A model generated the notes under the pieces. The model was not told the origin of the DNA. It made no database searches and was given only the letters and a program-made list of their open reading frames with translations. The translations under genes and the position numbers were made by a program. A DNA stretch of 64,000 bases from Megascapheus bottae (Eukaryota; Chordata; Mammalia; Rodentia; Geomyidae): the NCBI GenBank assembly GCA_024803745.1, contig JANJXV010000048.1, positions 2,516,001 to 2,580,000 of the forward strand. Direction: 5' to 3'. Of the stretch, positions 12,641 to 25,870 are shown piece by piece (position 1 is the first letter of the stretch; the number at the start of each line of letters is the position of its first letter).

Positions 12641-13782
12641 AACCCTAACTCTAACCCTAAGCCTTACCCTAACTCTAACCCTAACCGTAACCCTAAACTT
12701 TACCCTAACCCTAACCCTAACCCTAACCCTAAATCTAACCCTAACCCTAACACTTACCCTAACCCTAACCGTAATCCTTAGCCTAACCCTAACCCTAACC
12801 CTAACCCTAACCCTAACCTTAACCCTAACCCTAATCCTTACCCTTACCCTAACCCTAACCCTAACCCTTACCTTATCCTAATCCTAACCCTAACCCTAAA
12901 CCTAACATTAATACTAACCCTTACCCTTACACTAACCCTAACCCTATCCCTCACCCTTACCCTTACCCTAACCCTAACCCTAAACCTAACACTAACCCTA
13001 ACACTAACCCTAAACCTAACCATAAACCTAACACTAACCTTAACCCTAACCCTAACCCTTACCCTAACCCTAACCCCAAACCTAACCCTAAGCCTAACCC
13101 TAAACCTAACACTTACCCTAACCCTAACCCTAACCCTCACCCTTAAACTAACCCTAACCCTAACCCTTACCCTAACCCTAACCCTAACACCTAACCCTAA
13201 CCCTAACCCTAAACCTTACCCTTACCCTAACCCTAACCCTAAACTTAACCCTAACCCTAAACCTAACACTAACCCTAACCCTAACCTTAACACTAAACCT
13301 AATCCTCACCCTAACCCTAACCCTAAACCTCACCGTACCCTTATCTAACCCTAACACTAAACCTAACCCTAACCCTAACCCCTAACCCTAAACCTTACCC
13401 TTACTCTATCCCTAACCTTAATGCTGACCCTAAACCTAACGCTAACCCCAACACTTAACCTAACCCTAAACCTAACCCTTATCCTTACACTAACCCTAAC
13501 CCTAACCCTAACCCTAACCCTAATCCTTACCCTTACCCTAACCCTTACCCTAACCCTAACCCTAACCCTAACCCTTACCCTTACCCTAACCCTAAACCTA
13601 ACCCTAATCCAAACCCTAAGACTAATCCTTACCCTAACCCTAAACCTAACCCTAAACCTTACACTTATCCTAACCCTTACCCATACCCTAACCCTAACCC
13701 TAACCTTAATGCTAACCCTAACCCTAACGCTAGACCTAAACCTTACCCTAACACTAACCCTAACCCTTAGCCTAACCATAAC
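12641..13782 (+). repeat. Module X, copy 2 (shortened)
   Basis: This stretch is related to 9071-10,680 but about 180 bp shorter near 13,405-13,420, where a CTATCCCTAA stretch joins directly to CCTTAATGCTGACC. It has lost about 300 bp more further along. Its end runs straight into 13,783, the equivalent of window position 1. No gene is seen. Confidence 0.7.
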
Positions 13783-16700
13783 CTTAACCTAACCCTAACC
13801 CTACCCTTACCCTTACCCTTACCCTTACCCTAACCCTAACCCTAACCCTTACTCTTACCGTAACCCTAACCCCAAACCTAACCCTAACCCTAACCTTAAC
13901 CCTAACCCTAACCCTAACCCTAAACCTGACCCTTACCCTAACCCTAACCCTAAATCTAACACTAAACCTAACCCTAACCCAAACCTTAACCCCAAACCTA
14001 AACCTAAACCTAACCCTAACCCTAACTCTTAAAATTACCCTAACCCTAACGCTAACCCTAACACTAAACCTAACACTTACCCTTGCCCTAACCCTAACGC
14101 TAACCCTAACCCTCACAATAACCCTAACCCTAACCCTAACCCCTATCCCCAACTCTTATCCTAAATCAAACCCTAACCCCTAACCCCAACCATACCCTAA
14201 CCCTAACCCTAACCCTAACCCTTACCCTTACCATAAACCTAACTCTAACTCTAACCCTAACCCTAACCCAAACCCTAACACTTAACCTAACCCTAACCCT
14301 AACCCTTAGCCTAAGCCTAACCATAACCCTAAACTTAACCCTAACCCTAACCCTAACCCTAACACTTACCCTTACTCTAACCCTAAACCTAGCCCTATCA
14401 CTAAACCTAATCTTAACCCTAACCCTAACCCTTACCCTAAACCTAACCCTAAACCTAACCCTTACACTTACCCTAACCGTAACCCTAAACTTAATCCTAA
14501 ACCTAACCCTAACATTAATCCTAACCCGTACCCCTACCCTACCCATAACCCTAACCCTTACCCTAACACTAACCATAACCCTAACACTAACCCTAACCCA
14601 AACCCTAAACCTTAACATAACACTAACCCTAACCCTTAGCCTTACCCTAACCATATCCCTAAACTCAACCCTAACCCTAACCCTAACCCTAACACGTACC
14701 CTTACTCTAACCCTAAACCTAACCCTAACACTAAACCTAACCTTAACCCTAACCCTAACCCTTACCCTGAACCTAACCCTAACCCTAACCCTTACCCTTA
14801 CCCTAACCCTAACCCTAACCTTAATCCTAAACCTAACCCTAACATTAATCCTAACCCGTACCCTTACCCTACCCCTAACCCTAACCCTTACCCTTACCCT
14901 AACCCTAACCCTAAACCTAACACTAACCCTAATCCTAATCCTAACCCTAAACCTAACCCTAACCCTAACCCTAACACTTACCCTTACCCTAACCCTACGA
15001 CTAACCCTAACCTTTACCCTAACCCTAACCCTTACCCTAACCCTAACCACAAACCTAACCCTAACCCTAACCTAACCCTTACCCTAACCGTAACCGTAAC
15101 CCTAACGCTAACACCAACCCTAACCCTAACCCTTACCCAAAGCCTAACCCTAAACCTAACCCTAACCCTAACCCTAACCCTTACCCTTACCCTAACCCTA
15201 AACCTAACCCTAATCCAAACCCTAAGACTAATCCTTACCCTACCCTAAACCCAACCCTAAACCTTACCCTTATCTTAACCCTTACCCATACCCTAACCCT
15301 AACCTTAATGCTAACCCTAAACCTAACGCTAGCCCTAAAACTTACCCTAACCCTAACCCTAACCCTTATCCTTACCCTAACCCTAAGCCTAACCCTAAAC
15401 CTAACCCTTACCCTTTCCCTGACCCTAACCCTAACCCTAACCTTAATGGGAACCCTAACCCTAACCCTAACCCTAATCCTTACCCTAACCCTAACAGTTA
15501 CCCTAACCCTAACCCTAACCCTTACCCTTTCCCTAACCCTAACCCTAACCCTAACCCTTAATCTTACCCTAACCATAACCCAAAACCTAACCCCAAACCT
15601 TACCCTAACCCTAACCTTAACCCTAACCCTAACCCTAACCCTAACCGTAAACCTTACCCGAAACCAAAACCTAATTCTAACCCTAACCCTAAGCATTAAA
15701 CTTACCCTAAACCTAACCTTAACGCTAACCCTAACTTTAACCCTAATCCTAACCCTAACCATAATCCTTACCCTTACCCTAACCCTAACCGTAAATCTAA
15801 CCTAACCCTAACCCTAACTCTAACCCTAAGCCTTACCCTAACTCTAACCCTAACCGTAACCCTAACCTTTCCCCTAACCCTAACCCTAACCCTAAACCTA
15901 ACCCTAACCCTAAATCTAACCCTAACCCTAACCCTTACCCTAACCCTAACCATAACCCTTAGCCTAACCCTAACCCTAACCCTAAACCTAACATTAATAC
16001 TAACCCTTACCCTTACACTAACCCTAACCCTATCCCTCACCCTTACCCTTACCCTAACCCTAAACCTAAACCTAACACTAACCCTAACACTAACCCTAAA
16101 CCTAACCATAAACCTAACACTAACCCTAAGCCTAACCCTAACCCTTACCCTAACCCCAAACCTAACCCTAAGCCTAACCCTAAACCTAAACCTTACCCTA
16201 ACCCTAACCCTAACCCTCACCCTTAAACTAACCCTAACCCTAACCCTTACCCTAACCCTAACCCTAACCCTAACCCTAACCCTAAACCTTACCCTTACCC
16301 TAACCCTAACCCTAAACTTAAGCCTAACCCTAAACCTAACACTAACCCTAACCCTAACCTTAACACTAAACCTAATCCTAACCCTAACCCTAACCCTAAA
16401 CCTCACCGTACCCTTACTCTAACCCTAACACTAAACCTAACCCTAACCCTAACCCCTAACCCTAACCCTTACCCTTACTCTATCCCTAACCCTGACCCTA
16501 ACCCTAACACTTGGCCTACCCCTAAACCTAACCATAAACCTAACACTAACCCTAACCCTAACCCTTTCCCTAACCCTAACGCTAACCCTAACCATAACCC
16601 TAACACTTTACCTTACCCTAACCCTAACCCTAACCCTTACTCTTACCGTAACCCTAACCCCAAACCTAACCCTAACCCTAACCCTAACCCTAACCTTAAC

Positions 16701-16917
16701 CCTAACCCTAACCCTAACCCTAAACCTTACCCTTACCCTAACCCTAACCTTAAAACTAACCCTAACCCTAACCATAAACCTTACCCTTACCCTAACCCTA
16801 ACGCTAACCCTAACACTAAACCTAACACTAACCCTAACACTAACCCTAAACCTAACCATAAACCTAACACTAACCCTAACCCTAACCCTAACCCTTACCC
16901 TTACCCTAACCCTAACT

Positions 16918-16951
<34 letters not shown>

Positions 16952-17588
16952 CTCTAACCCTAAGCCTTACCCTAACCGTAACCCTAACCTTTACCCTAAC
17001 CCTAACCCTAAACCTAACCCCAACCCTAAATCTAACCTTAACCCTAAACCTTACCCTAACCCTAACCCTAACCCTTAGCCTAACCCTAACCCTAACCCTA
17101 ACCCTAATCCTTACCCTTACCCTAACCCTAACCCTAACCCTTACCTTATCCTAATCCTAACCATAACCCTAAACCTAACATTAATACTACCCCTTACCCT
17201 TACACTAACCCTAACCCTATCCCTCACCCTTACCCTTACCCTAACCCTAACCCTAAACCTAACACTAACCCTAACACTAACCCTAAACCTAACCATAAAC
17301 CTAACACTACCCTTAACCCTAAACCTAACCCTTACCCTAACCCTAACCCCAAACCTAACCCTAAGCCTAACCCTAAACCTAAACCTTACCCTAACCCTAA
17401 CCCTAACCCTCACCCTTAAACTAACCCTAACCCTAACCCTTACCCTAACCCTAACCCTAACCCTAACCCTAACCCTAAACCTTACCCTTACCCTAACCCT
17501 AACCCTAAACTTAACCCTAACCCTAAACCTAACACTAACCCTAACCCTAACCTTAACACTAAACCTAATCCTAACCCTAACCCTAACC

Positions 17589-19010
17589 CTAAACCTCACC
17601 GTACCCTTACTCTAACCCTAACACTAAACCTAACCCTAACCCTAACCCCTAACCCTAACCCTTACCCTTACTCTATCCCTAACCCTGACCCTAACCCTAA
17701 CACTTGGCCTACCCCTAAACCTAACCATAAACCTAACCCTAACCCTAACCCTAAACCTTACCCTTACCCTAACCCTAACCTTAAAACTAACCCTAACCCT
17801 AACCATAAACCTTACCCTTACCCTAACCCTAACGCTAACCCTAACACTAAACCTAACACTTACCCTTGCCCTAACGCTAACGCTAACCCTAACCCTCACA
17901 ATAACCCTAACCCTAACCCTAACCCCTATCCCCAATCCTTATCCTAAATCAAAACCTAACCCCTAACCCCAACCATACCCTAACCCTAACCCTAACTCTA
18001 ACCCTTACCCTTACCATAACCCGGACTCTAACACTAACCCTAACCCTAACCCAAACCCTAACCCTTAACCTAACCCTAACCCTAACCGTTAGCCTAACCC
18101 TAACCATAACCCTAAACTTAACCCTAACCCTAACCCTAACACTAACACTTACCCTTACTCTAACCCAAAACCTAACCCTAACACTAAACCTAACCTTAAC
18201 CCTAACCCTAACCCTTACCCTAAACCTAACCCTAACACTAACCCTTACACTTACCCTAACCGTAACCCTAACCTTAATCCTAAACCTAACCCTAACATTA
18301 ATCCTAACCCGTACCCTTACCCTACCCATAACCCTAACCCTTACCCTTACCCTAACACTAACCCTAACCCTAACCCTAACCCAAACCCTAACCCTTAACA
18401 TAACACTAACCCTAACACTTAGCCTTACCCTAAAATAACCCTAAACTTAACCCTAACCCTAACCCTAACCCTAACACTTACCCTTACTCTAACCCTAAAC
18501 CTAACCCTAACACTAAACCTAACCTTAACCCTAACCCTAACCCTTACCCTAAACCTAACCCTAACCCTAACCCTTACCCTTACCCTAACCCTAACCCTAA
18601 CCTTAATCCTAAACCTAAACCTAACATTAATCCTAACCCGTACCCTTACCCTACCCCTACCCCTAACCCTTACCGTTACCCTAACACTAAACGTAAACCT
18701 AACACTAACCCTAACCCTAATCCTAACCCTAACCCTAAACCTAAACCTAAACCTAACCCTAACCCTAACACTTGCCCTTACCCTAACAGTACGCCTAACC
18801 CTAACATTTACCCTAACCCTAACCCTTACCCTAACCCAAACCACAAACCTAACCCTAACCCTAACCCTAACAGTAACGCTAACCCTAACCCTTACCCTAA
18901 GCCTAACCCTAAACCTAACCCTAACCCTAACCCTTACCCTTACCCTAACCCTAAACTTAACCCTAATCCAAACCCTAAGACTAATCCTTACCCTAACCCT
19001 AACCCTAACC
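17589..19010 (+). repeat. 1584 bp HOR, array 2 unit 1 (162 bp shorter)
   Basis: This is the counterpart of the unit at 3801-5222, with the same 1422 bp length and the same missing 27 hexamers. The CCTAAATCAAA core is at 17,946. Confidence 0.88.
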
Positions 19011-20594
19011 CTAAACCTCACCGTACCCTTACTCTAACCCTAACACTAAACCTAACCCTAACCCTAACCCCTAACCCTAACCCTTACCCTTACTCTATCC
19101 CTAACCCTGACCCTAACCCTAACACTTGGCCTACCCCTAAACCTAACCATAAACCTAACACTAACCCTAACCCTAACCCTTGCCCTAACCCTAACGCTAA
19201 CCCTAACCATAACCCTAACACTTTACCTTACCCTAACCCTAACCCTAACGCTTACTCTTACCGTAACCCTAACCCCAAACCTAACCCTAACCCTAACCCT
19301 AACCCTAACCTTAACCCTAACCCTAACCCTAACCCTAAACCTTACCCTTACCCTAACCCTAACCTTAAAACTAACCCTAACCCTAAACATAAACCTTACC
19401 CTTACCCTAACCCTAACGCTAACCCTAACACTAAACCTAACACTTACCCTTGCCCTAACGCTAACGCTAACCCTAACCCTCACAATAACCCTAACCCTAA
19501 CCCTAACCCCTATCCCCAATCCTTATCCTAAATCAAAACCTAACCCCTAACCCCAACCATACCCTAACCCTAACCCTAACTCTAACCCTTACCCTTACCA
19601 TAACCCGGACTCTAACACTAACCCTAACCCTAACCCAAACCCTAACCCTTAACCTAACCCTAACCCTAACCGTTAGCCTAACCCTAACCATAACCCTAAA
19701 CTTAACCCTAACCCTAACCCTAACACTAACACTTACCCTTACTCTAACCCAAAACCTAACCCTAACACTAAACCTAACCTTAACCCTAACCCTAACCCTT
19801 ACCCTAAACCTAACCCTAACACTAACCCTTACACTTACCCTAACCGTAACCCTAACCTTAATCCTAAACCTAACCCTAACATTAATCCTAACCCGTACCC
19901 TTACCCTACCCATAACCCTAACCCTTACCCTTACCCTAACACTAACCCTAACCCTAACCCTAACCCAAACCCTAACCCTTAACATAACACTAACCCTAAC
20001 ACTTAGCCTTACCCTAAAATAACCCTAAACTTAACCCTAACCCTAACCCTAACCCTAACACTTACCCTTACTCTAACCCTAAACCTAACCCTAACACTAA
20101 ACCTAACCTTAACCCTAACCCTAACCCTTACCCTAAACCTAACCCTAACCCTAACCCTTACCCTTACCCTAACCCTAACCCTAACCTTAATCCTAAACCT
20201 AAACCTAACATTAATCCTAACCCGTACCCTTACCCTACCCCTACCCCTAACCCTTACCGTTACCCTAACACTAAACGTAAACCTAACACTAACCCTAACC
20301 CTAATCCTAACCCTAACCCTAAACCTAAACCTAAACCTAACCCTAACCCTAACACTTGCCCTTACCCTAACAGTACGCCTAACCCTAACATTTACCCTAA
20401 CCCTAACCCTTACCCTAACCCAAACCACAAACCTAACCCTAACCCTAACCCTAACAGTAACGCTAACCCTAACCCTTACCCTAAGCCTAACCCTAAACCT
20501 AACCCTAACCCTAACCCTTACCCTTACCCTAACCCTAAACTTAACCCTAATCCAAACCCTAAGACTAATCCTTACCCTAACCCTAACCCTAACC
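19011..20594 (+). repeat. 1584 bp HOR, array 2 unit 2
   Basis: This is the counterpart of 5223-6806, sharing the CCTAAACAT variant at about 19,385. At 20,277 it has G (AAACGTAAACC), where its counterpart has C at 6,489. The G is found in unit 1 of both arrays (4,905). The site therefore does not follow the block duplication and hints at conversion between neighbouring units. Confidence 0.92.
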
Positions 20595-22178
20595 CTAAAC
20601 CTCACCGTACCCTTACTCTAACCCTAACACTAAACCTAACCCTAACCCTAACCCCTAACCCTAACCCTTACCCTTACTCTATCCCTAACCCTGACCCTAA
20701 CCCTAACACTTGGCCTACCCCTAAACCTAACCATAAACCTAACACTAACCCTAACCCTAACCCTTGCCCTAACCCTAACGCTAACCCTAACCATAACCCT
20801 AACACTTTACCTTACCCTAACCCTAACCCTAACGCTTACTCTTACCGTAACCCTAACCCCAAACCTAACCCTAACCCTAACCCTAACCCTAACCTTAACC
20901 CTAACCCTAACCCTAACCCTAAACCTTACCCTTACCCTAACCCTAACCTTAAAACTAACCCTAACCCTAACCATAAACCTTACCCTTACCCTAACCCTAA
21001 CGCTAACCCTAACACTAAACCTAACACTTACCCTTGCCCTAACGCTAACGCTAACCCTAACCCTCACAATAACCCTAACCCTAACCCTAACCCCTATCCC
21101 CAATCCTTATCCTAAATCAAAACCTAACCCCTAACCCCAACCATACCCTAACCCTAACCCTAACTCTAACCCTTACCCTTACCATAACCCGGACTCTAAC
21201 ACTAACCCTAACCCTAACCCAAACCCTAACCCTTAACCTAACCCTAACCCTAACCGTTAGCCTAACCCTAACCATAACCCTAAACTTAACCCTAACCCTA
21301 ACCCTAACACTAACACTTACCCTTACTCTAACCCAAAACCTAACCCTAACACTAAACCTAACCTTAACCCTAACCCTAACCCTTACCCTAAACCTAACCC
21401 TAACACTAACCCTTACACTTACCCTAACCGTAACCCTAACCTTAATCCTAAACCTAACCCTAACATTAATCCTAACCCGTACCCTTACCCTACCCATAAC
21501 CCTAACCCTTACCCTTACCCTAACACTAACCCTAACCCTAACCCTAACCCAAACCCTAACCCTTAACATAACACTAACCCTAACACTTAGCCTTACCCTA
21601 AAATAACCCTAAACTTAACCCTAACCCTAACCCTAACCCTAACACTTACCCTTACTCTAACCCTAAACCTAACCCTAACACTAAACCTAACCTTAACCCT
21701 AGCCCTAACCCTTAACCTAAACCTAACCCTAACCCTAACCCTTACCCTTACCCTAACCCTAACCCTAACCTTAATCCTAAACCTAAACCTAACATTAATC
21801 CTAACCCGTACCCTTACCCTACCCCTACCCCTAACCCTTACCGTTACCCTAACACTAAACCTAAACCTAACACTAACCCTAACCCTAATCCTAACCCTAA
21901 CCCTAAACCTAAACCTAAACCTAACCCTAACCCTAACACTTGCCCTTACCCTAACAGTACGCCTAACCCTAACATTTACCCTAACCCTAACCCTTACCCT
22001 AACCCAAACCACAAACCTAACCCTAACCCTAACCCTAACAGTAACGCTAACCCTAACCCTTACCCTAAGCCTAACCCTAAACCTAACCCTAACCCTAACC
22101 CTTACCCTTACCCTAACCCTAAACTTAACCCTAATCCAAACCCTAAGACTAATCCTTACCCTAACCCTAACCCTAACC
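20595..22178 (+). repeat. 1584 bp HOR, array 2 unit 3
   Basis: This is a full 1584 bp unit. It shares the CTAGCCCTAACCCTTAACC variant (about 21,700) with the truncated unit at 6807-8015, so it is that unit's partner, but here the unit is complete. The AAATCAAA core is at 21,114. Confidence 0.92.
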
Positions 22179-23750
22179 CTAAACCTCACCGTACCCTTAC
22201 TCTAACCCTAACACTAAACCTAACCCTAACCCTAACCCCTAACCCTAACCCTTACCCTTACTCTATCCCTAACCCTGACCCTAACCCTAACACTTGGCCT
22301 ACCCCTAAACCTAACCATAAACCTAACACTAACCCTAACCCTAACCCTTGCCCTAACCCTAACGCTAACCCTAACCATAACCCTAACACTTTACCTTACC
22401 CTAACCCTAACCCTAACCCTTACTCTTACCGTAACCCTAACCCCAAACCTAACCCTAACCCTAACCCTAACCCTAACCTTAACCCTAACCCTAACCCTAA
22501 CCCTAAACCTTACCCTTACCCTAACCCTAACCTTAAAACTAACCCTAACCCTAACCATAAACCTTACCCTTACCCTAACCCTAACGCTAACCCTAACACT
22601 AAACCTAACACTTACCCTTGCCCTAACGCTAACGCTAACCCTAACCCTCACAATAACCCTAACCCTAACCCTAACCCCTATCCCCAATCCTTATCCTAAA
22701 TCAAAACCTAACCCCTAACCCCAACCATACCCTAACCCTAACCCTAACTCTAACCCTTACCCTTACCATAACCCGGACTCTAACACTAACCCTAACCCTA
22801 ACCCAAACCCTAACCCTTAACCTAACCCTAACCCTAACCGTTAGCCTAACCCTAACCATAACCCTAAACTTAACCCTAACCCTAACCCTAACACTAACAC
22901 TTACCCTTACTCTAACCCAAAACCTAACCCTAACACTAAACCTAACCTTAACCCTAACCCTAACCCTTACCCTAAACCTAACCCTAACACTAACCCTTAC
23001 ACTTACCCTAACCGTAACCCTAAACTTAATCCTAAACCTAACCCTAACATTAATCCTAACCCGTACCCTTACCCTACCCATAACCCTAACCCTTACCCTT
23101 ACCCTAACACTAACCCTAACCCTAACCCTAACCCAAACCCTAACCCTTAACATAACACTAACCCTAACACTTAGCCTTACCCTAAAATAACCCTAAACTT
23201 AACCCTAACCCTAACCCTAACCCTAACACTTACCCTTACTCTAACCCTAAACCTAACCCTAACACTAAACCTAACCTTAACCCTAACCCTAACCCTTACC
23301 CTAAACCTAACCCTAACCCTAACCCTTACCCTTACCCTAACCCTAACCCTAACCTTAATCCTAAACCTAAACCTAACATTAATCCTAACCCGTACCCTTA
23401 CCCTACCCCTACCCCTAACCCTTACCGTTACCCTAACACTAAACCTAAACCTAACACTAACCCTAACCCTAATCCTAACCCTAACCCTAAACCTAAACCT
23501 AAACCTAACCCTAAACCTAACACTTGCCCTTACCCTAACAGTACGCCTAACCCTAACATTTACCCTAACCCTAACCCTTACCCTAACCCAAACCACAAAC
23601 CTAACCCTAACCCTAACCCTAACAGTAACGCTAACCCTAACCCTTACCCTAAGCCTAACCCTAAACCTAACCCTAACCCTAACCCTTACCCTTACCCTAA
23701 CCCTAAACTTAACCCTAATCCAAACCCTAAGACTAATCCTTACCCTAACT
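22179..23750 (+). repeat. 1584 bp HOR, array 2 unit 4 (last)
   Basis: This unit exists only in array 2. The AAATCAAA core is at 22,698. It follows the unit pattern up to the AATCCTTACCCTAACTC stretch at about 23,748, where CCCTATACCTTACCC takes over. It has a few private changes, such as CTTACTCTTACC preceded by CCCTAACC in place of CCCTAACG near 22,420. Family A ends here. Confidence 0.88.
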
Positions 23751-24900
23751 CTAACCCTAACCCTATACCTTACCCTTATCCCAATCCTTACCCATACCCT
23801 CACTCTAACCCTGACATAAATGCTAGCCTAAACCTAACCCTAACCCTAACCCTAATCCTTACCCTAACCCTAACCCTTACCCTAACCCTAACCCTAACCC
23901 TAAGCCTAACCCTTACCCTTACCCTAACCCTAAACCTAACCGTAATCCAAACCCTAAGACTAATCCTTACCCTAACACTAACCCTAACCCTAAAACTTAC
24001 ACTTATCCTAAGCCTTACCCATACCCTAAACCTAACCCTAAACTTAATGCTAACCCTAACCCTAACGCTAGCCCTAAACCTTACCCTAACACTAACCCTA
24101 ACCCTTAGCCTATCCATAACCTTAACCCTAACCCTAACCCTACCCTTACCCTTACCCTTACCCTTACCCTAACCCTAACCCTAACCCTTACTCTTACCGT
24201 AACCCTAACCCCAAACCTAACCCTAACCCTAACCCTAAACCTTACCCTTACCCTAACCCTAACCCTAACCCTAACCCTAAACCTAACACTAAACCTAACT
24301 CTAACCCTAAACCTTACCTGTACCCTAAACCTAATCCCAACCCTAACCGTTACCCTAAAAGTAACGCTAACCCTTAGCCTAACCCTATCCCTAACCCTAA
24401 ACTTAACCCTAACCTTAACCCTAAACCTAACCCTTACCCTTGCCCTAAACCTAACCCTAACACCAACCCTAAACCTAACCCTAAACCTTACCCTTTCCCT
24501 AACCCTAACCATAACCCTAACCCTAACCTTAATGATAAACCTAACTCTAACCCTAACCCTAACCCTAATCCTTACGCTAACCCTCACCCTAACCCTTACC
24601 CTAACCCTAACACGAAACCAAACCCTAACCCTTACCCTTACCCTAACTGTAACCCTACCTCTAACCCTAACCCCAACCCTACCCCTAACCCTTACCCTAA
24701 CCGTAACCCTAACCCTTAGCCTACCCCTAACCCTAACCATAACCTTAACTCTAACCCTAACACTAACACTAACCCTTACCCTTACCCTAACCCTAAGCCT
24801 AAACCCAACCCTTACTCTTACCCTAAACCTTACCACAAACCTAACCCTAACCCTAACCCTAAACCTTACTCTTACCCTAAACCTAACCCTAACCCTTACC
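23751..24900 (+). repeat. Transitional degenerate telomeric sequence
   Basis: The first ~350 bp have a CCTTACCCATACCC / CTTAATGCTAACCC pattern related to module X (10,140-10,600 and 13,680-13,780). The rest shows no clear partner in the window, apart from a CTTACTCTTACCGTAACC stretch near 24,190 that also opens module Y. No gene is seen. Confidence 0.65.
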
Positions 24901-25870
24901 CTAACCCAAACCTAACCGTAACTCCTAACCCTAACCCTAACCCTAACCCTTACCCTTACCCTAACCCTAACCCTAAACCTAACCCTAAGCCTAACACTTA
25001 CCCTAACCCTAACCCTAAACCTAAACCTAATCCTAACCCTTACCCTTACCGTAACAATAACCCTAACCCTTACCCTTAACCTAACCCTAACCCTAACCTT
25101 AATGCTAACCGTAACCCTAACACTAACCCTAACCCTAAACCTTAGCCTTACCCTAACCATAAACTTAACCCAAACCCTAACACTAAGCCCAAACCCTCAC
25201 CCTAACCCTAACGCTTAACTTTACCCTAACTTTAACTTTAACCCTAACCCGAACACTAACCCTAACCCTAACCCTTACCCTTACCCTAACCATAACCCTA
25301 AACCTAACCCTAAACCTAACCCTAACCCTAACACTTACCCTAACCCTAACCCTAAACCTAACCCTAATCTTAACCCTTACCCTTACCGTAACAATAACCC
25401 TAACCCTTACACTTAACCTAACCCTAACCCTAACCTTAATGCTAACACTAACCCTAACCCTAACCCTAAACCTTACCCTTACCCTAACCATAAACTTAAC
25501 CCAAACCCTAACACTAAGCCCAAACCCTCACTCTAACCCTAACGCTTAACTTTACCCTAACCCTAAACTTAACCCTAAACCGAACACTAACCCTAACACT
25601 AACCCTTACCCTAACCCTAACCCTAGACCTAAACCAAACCCTAACCCTTACCCTTACCCTAACCCTAATCCTAAACCTAACCCTAAACCTAACCCTAACC
25701 CAAACACTTGCCCTAACCCAAACCCTAACCCTAAACCTAACCCTAATCCTAACCCTTACCCTTACCGTAACAATAGCCCTAACCCTTACCTTAACCTAAC
25801 CCTAACCCTAACCTTAATGCTAACCCTAACCCTAAACCTAACCCTTACCCTAACCCTAACCCTAACCCTA
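24901..25870 (+). repeat. Short tandem block of about 331-379 bp units
   Basis: Three related units are visible. The tag CCGTAACAATA recurs with its GTAACAATA at 25,051, 25,388 and 25,767. The tag CACTAAGCCCAAACCCTCAC follows at about 25,181 and 25,512 (331 bp apart). Each unit holds one CCTTAATGCTAA motif (about 25,098, 25,434 and 25,814). The third unit is longer and more diverged. Confidence 0.78.

Larger units (their letters stand above)
13783..21803 (+). repeat. Large direct duplication, copy 2
   Basis: This is a near-identical copy of 1-8015 containing module Y, the linker and three units of the 1584 bp array. The local tags sit at 13,782 or 13,788 bp from their counterparts: the AAATCAAA cores at 14,163, 17,946, 19,530 and 21,114 match those at 381, 4158, 5742 and 7326. 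The few differences seen suggest a recent event, or a duplication made by the assembler. Beyond 21,803 this copy stays in the array. Confidence 0.9.
1..23750 (+). repeat. Family A domain of telomere-derived satellite
   Basis: This domain is defined by recurring phase-breaking tags not seen further right. Examples are CCTAAATCAAA (ten times), CACTTGGCCTACCCC, AACCCGGACTC and CTAAACCTCACCGT. The tags recur in the same order, so the domain is a mosaic of copies of a few modules. It ends near 23,748, where the 1584 bp repeat stops matching and the sequence turns into an unrelated variant pattern. The subdivisions are listed separately. Confidence 0.85.

Noticed and set aside
3801..23750. CRISPR array or phage-type repeat structure
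   Set aside because: The regular spacing comes from a head-to-tail higher-order repeat. There are no unique spacers, no short identical repeats with variable inserts and no cas genes.
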